This document shows positions 61,315 to 64,000 of a stretch of DNA of 64,000 nucleotides, in pieces; the stretch's first letter is position 1, and the number at the start of each line of letters is the position of its first letter. This stretch comes from Halodesulfurarchaeum sp. HSR-GB (GTDB lineage: Archaea; Halobacteriota; Halobacteria; Halobacteriales; Halobacteriaceae). Made by a program: the position numbers and the translations under genes. The DNA lies in NCBI RefSeq assembly GCF_031432215.1, contig NZ_JAVKGN010000001.1, forward strand, positions 1,231,421 through 1,295,420. Direction: 5' to 3'. The notes below the pieces were generated by a model. That model did no database searches, was not told the DNA's origin, and worked only from the letters and a program-made list of their open reading frames with translations.

Positions 61315-62370
61315 ATGCGGCTGGCCTTCGTCTCGGCGACGACGATTCATCACGCCGACAGCGACGGCGCAGCCCGGTTGAACCGCCTGGCCACGGCACT
61401 TTCCGAACGCGGTCACGAAGTGACGGTCATCACGGCGAAGTGGTGGCAGGGTGATTTCGTGGAGTTCGAGCAGGACGGGCTCACCTATCACGCGGTCGGC
61501 GACGGCTCGACCGGTGGGCTATCCACGCCGCTGGGAGTCGTCAACGCCATCAGGGAGGTCGATCCCGACGTGGTCCACGCGGCCTGTGAACTGCCGAACT
61601 GGATCGTTGCGGCACGGATCGGCGCGACGCTGTCGGGGGCCGGCCTGCTCGTCGAATGTTACGATCCACCGGAGACGACTGGTGGATTTGGGGGCTGGCT
61701 CAGATCTGCGGGGCTTCGGGCTGCCGATGCGATCGTCACGCCCTCGACGACGGTCGAGACCACCGTCAGAGCGCTGGGCGTCGATGCCGCGGATATACAG
61801 GTCATCCCGACGGGCATCGACATGGACCTGGTTCGGGAGACAGCACCAACCGAAAGCGGGGACATCGTCTACTCCCGCCGGCTTGATGACGGCGCGAACC
61901 TCGAAACCTTGCTCCTGGCCCTGGCCGAGTTCCGCGAGTACGACTGGACGGCGACGATCATCGGTGACGGGCCGCGTCGGGCGGCCTACGAACGCCAGGC
62001 CCGGGACCTCAGGATCGACGACCGGGTGACCTTCGTCGGGGACCTCCCGGTCGCGGAGCGGATCGCCCGGTTCAAGGCGGCCCACGTGTACGTCCACACC
62101 GCCGAGTACACGCCGTTCGCCCACGACCTGCTCCGGGCCCTCGCGGCCGGGTGCGTGTCGGTGGTGGAGTACCACGAGGCAGCGAGCGCTCACGAACTGG
62201 TCGAGCACGAGGAGCGTGGGTTCACGGCGACCAGCCCGGAGGAGCTTACCCGCCGACTCGCCGCGGCCGGGGACCTCGAACGACGCACCTTCGACGAGGC
62301 GTTTGCCCGGTTCGACGACGACGCCGTACTGGAGACCTACCTCGATCGCTACCGATCGATCCGCTCCTGA
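61315..62370 (+). CDS. glycosyltransferase family 4-like protein
   Basis: 351 residues with the GT-B layout: N-terminal LAFVSATTIHHADSDGAARLNRLATAL and C-terminal YTPFAHDLLRALAAGCVSVVEY with DVVHAACELPNWIVAARIG. It transfers a sugar to a lipid or glycan acceptor. The substrate is unknown. A CTTTTTTAAACC box lies about 27 bases upstream of the ATG. Confidence 0.88.
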   Translation: MRLAFVSATTIHHADSDGAARLNRLATALSERGHEVTVITAKWWQGDFVEFEQDGLTYHAVGDGSTGGLSTPLGVVNAIREVDPDVVHAACELPNWIVAARIGATLSGAGLLVECYDPPETTGGFGGWLRSAGLRAADAIVTPSTTVETTVRALGVDAADIQVIPTGIDMDLVRETAPTESGDIVYSRRLDDGANLETLLLALAEFREYDWTATIIGDGPRRAAYERQARDLRIDDRVTFVGDLPVAERIARFKAAHVYVHTAEYTPFAHDLLRALAAGCVSVVEYHEAASAHELVEHEERGFTATSPEELTRRLAAAGDLERRTFDEAFARFDDDAVLETYLDRYRSIRS

Positions 62371-62418
62371 GTCGCTGGTTGGTCAAGCCTTTTGGTGGCC
62401 CCACACGATCGTTCGACG

Positions 62419-63426
62419 ATGCGATCACACTTCTTGCAGGCGGCCCGCGGGGAGGAAACTGCTCGCCCGCCGGTCTGGCTGATGCGCCAGGCGGGCCGCT
62501 ATCTCCCCGAGTACCGCGAGCTCCGGGCCGATTACACCTTCCGCGAGGCCATCTCCACCCCGGACGTGGCGACCGAGATCACGTTGCAACCGTTCGAGCG
62601 CTTCGGCCTCGACGCCGTCGTGATCTATTCGGACATTTTGGTCGCCCTGGAGCCACTGGGCATCGACTATCATCTCGAATCCGGCGTGGGACCGGTTATC
62701 GACGACCCGATCGAGACGCCGGCGGCGATTCCAGACCACCACGAACCGGTCGCCGAACGGCTCGACTACGTGGGCGAGCTGATCGAGCGCGTGAGTGAGC
62801 ACGTCGGCGACCGGGCGGCGACCCTGGGATTTGCCGGCGGGCCCTTCACCCTCGCCTCCTATGCGGTCGCGGGCGAGCCCGCCAAAAATCACATCCCCGT
62901 ACGGGGGTTCCGGGCGGCCCATCCCGCGGCCTTCGAGGAGTTGCTCGGGACGTTCGCGGACGTGGTTCGGGAGTATGTCCGGTTCCAAGTCGAGCATGGG
63001 GCCGACGCCATTCAGCTATTCGACACCTACGCGGGATTGCTGGGGCCGGAGGATTACCGCGACTACGTGTTACCCCTCCACCAGGAGATCCTCGAGGCCG
63101 TCGACGTGCCAACGATCGTCTTCGTCCGGAACATGGGCGGTCGGCTCCCGACCCTGGCCGAGAGCGGCGCGGACGTGGTCGGGCTCGACTGGACGGTCGA
63201 CATGGCCGAGGCCCGGGAGACCCTCGGCGAGCAGCCTGTCCAGGGCAACCTCGATCCGACCGATCTGCTGGGCGACCCCGAGTTCGTCCGGCGGCGAACG
63301 GAGTCGATCATCGAGGCTGCCGGTCCGGACGGACACATTCTCAATCTCGGGCACGGCGTGAATCGCACCACGCCGGTGGAGTCGGTCGCGGCCTTCGTCG
63401 AGACGGCGAAATCCTGGGAGTGGTGA
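62419..63426 (+). CDS. hemE: uroporphyrinogen decarboxylase HemE
   Basis: 335 residues. The N-terminal active-site segment PPVWLMRQAGRYLPEYRELR is present, along with GFAGGPFTLASYAVAG and IQLFDTYAGLL. It converts uroporphyrinogen III to coproporphyrinogen III. It is convergent with the ferrochelatase gene, adjoining with no gap. The start is the ATG giving MRSHFLQAARGEE. Confidence 0.96.
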   Translation: MRSHFLQAARGEETARPPVWLMRQAGRYLPEYRELRADYTFREAISTPDVATEITLQPFERFGLDAVVIYSDILVALEPLGIDYHLESGVGPVIDDPIETPAAIPDHHEPVAERLDYVGELIERVSEHVGDRAATLGFAGGPFTLASYAVAGEPAKNHIPVRGFRAAHPAAFEELLGTFADVVREYVRFQVEHGADAIQLFDTYAGLLGPEDYRDYVLPLHQEILEAVDVPTIVFVRNMGGRLPTLAESGADVVGLDWTVDMAEARETLGEQPVQGNLDPTDLLGDPEFVRRRTESIIEAAGPDGHILNLGHGVNRTTPVESVAAFVETAKSWEW

Positions 63427-64000
63427 TCACTCGACGGGCGCGTTCAGGCAGAAGGTTCCCGGTTCGTCCCGGCACTGACACTGGCGAAGCTGGTGGTACG
63501 CGGGGTCGAAGTCGGCGAGGAACGGTTCGATCAGGTCCCCGAGGACCGTCGCGAGCCGTGGATCGTCGTGTGGCACTGGCACCCGGTAGAACTCCAGGCC
63601 CTGTGTTTCGGCTGCCTCGCGAAGTTCGACGTCGAGTTCGTGAAGCGTCTCGGATTGCTCGTGGAGGAAACTCATCGGCTCGACGACGACCCGGTCGGCC
63701 TCGATCGATTCGAGGGCGTCCTCGATGTCCGGTTCGGTCCAGGGGATGTCCCGGTTCGCGTGGTTCTGGAAGCCCAGCGTGTAGGACTCCGGTCCCAGCA
63801 ATGCGGCCATGGTGTCCGCGTACTCCGTGACGTACTGGTCATAGCGGCTGCCGGCCTCCAGATACGAGGTGGGGGTCCCGTGGGCCGAGAAGAGCAGTTC
63901 GGTCCCCGGGGCCGCGAGGTCCACCCCCTGTGCCTGGAGGAACGACTGGACGTTCTCGACCCGGAGCCGGGTGTAGGTAGCGTGACGGTGCCAGCCGGTG
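63427..64000 (-). CDS. hemH: ferrochelatase HemH, C-terminal part
   Basis: The frame runs off the right edge, and about 190 residues of the C-terminal end are seen. GTELLFSAHGTPTSYLE contains the metal-site His, and later WTEPDIEDALESI and MSFLHEQSETLHELD hold the family Glu and His. The end has three Cys (LRQCQCRDEPGTFCLNAP) where iron-sulfur ferrochelatases carry their cluster ligands. It inserts iron into porphyrin. Confidence 0.9.
   Translation of the reverse strand, partial: TGWHRHATYTRLRVENVQSFLQAQGVDLAAPGTELLFSAHGTPTSYLEAGSRYDQYVTEYADTMAALLGPESYTLGFQNHANRDIPWTEPDIEDALESIEADRVVVEPMSFLHEQSETLHELDVELREAAETQGLEFYRVPVPHDDPRLATVLGDLIEPFLADFDPAYHQLRQCQCRDEPGTFCLNAPVE

Overview
This window is haloarchaeal chromosome. 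The evidence is GC-rich coding DNA, strongly acidic proteins, TATA boxes about 25-30 bases before leaderless starts, sn-glycerol-1-phosphate dehydrogenase (archaeal lipids), an FtsZ-SecE-Spt5 cluster, the archaeal terminator nuclease aCPSF1/FttA, and an archaellum with a fused ArlCE plus CheF adaptors. A respiratory molybdoenzyme operon with an exported sulfurtransferase suggests an anaerobically respiring, possibly sulfur-respiring, lineage. That last point is inference.

Layout. 1-6.6 kb: housekeeping (end of a glycerate kinase, ArsA/Get3 ATPase, CinA domain, PHP protein, spt5-secE-ftsZ, D-aminoacyl-tRNA deacylase). 6.6-8.7 kb: one IS200/IS605 element with a frameshifted tnpA, a 45-residue ribbon-helix-helix gene overlapping an intact tnpB, and a strongly hairpinned right end that may be the TnpB guide RNA. 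8.9-18.8 kb: cation exchanger, aroE, nucleotidyltransferase, dph6, DUF373, a coiled-coil protein, DUF371, endonuclease III and fttA.

18.9-48.1 kb is a motility and taxis island. In order: a stand-alone FlaD/E-domain protein and a rhomboid-like membrane protein; two tandem archaellins under matching promoters; a CARDB-like protein and an archaellin-like protein; a HEAT protein and two cheF genes; cheR-D-C1-C2-A-B-Y read leftward; cheW; two acidic haloarchaeal proteins; an MBL-fold enzyme; a soluble transducer fused to an OpuAC-type binding domain, with its own cheW; a winged-helix/membrane-protein pair; a MinD-like ATPase; and arlJ-I-H-G-F-CE. Signals sensed by the transducer would pass through CheW/CheA to CheY, and through CheF to the archaellum motor.

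48.2-57.8 kb is an anaerobic respiration island. It holds two TorD-type chaperones, three related HTH regulators, a Tat-exported lipoprotein rhodanese, and an exported molybdopterin / four-cluster Fe-S / NrfD reductase of the polysulfide-thiosulfate reductase type. The rhodanese gene and the reductase operon share an almost identical 26-base core promoter. 57.8-64 kb: epimerase, egsA, a zinc micro-protein, an IMPDH/GMPR enzyme, a glycosyltransferase, hemE and the end of hemH.

The observations most worth checking are: the palindromic operator and 5'-UTR hairpin repeated at fixed spacing before both archaellins; the cytoplasmic transducer-OpuAC fusion; the structured RNA-like right end and RHH partner of TnpB; the shared reductase/rhodanese promoter; and four short leader ORFs whose stop codon overlaps the start of the next gene.
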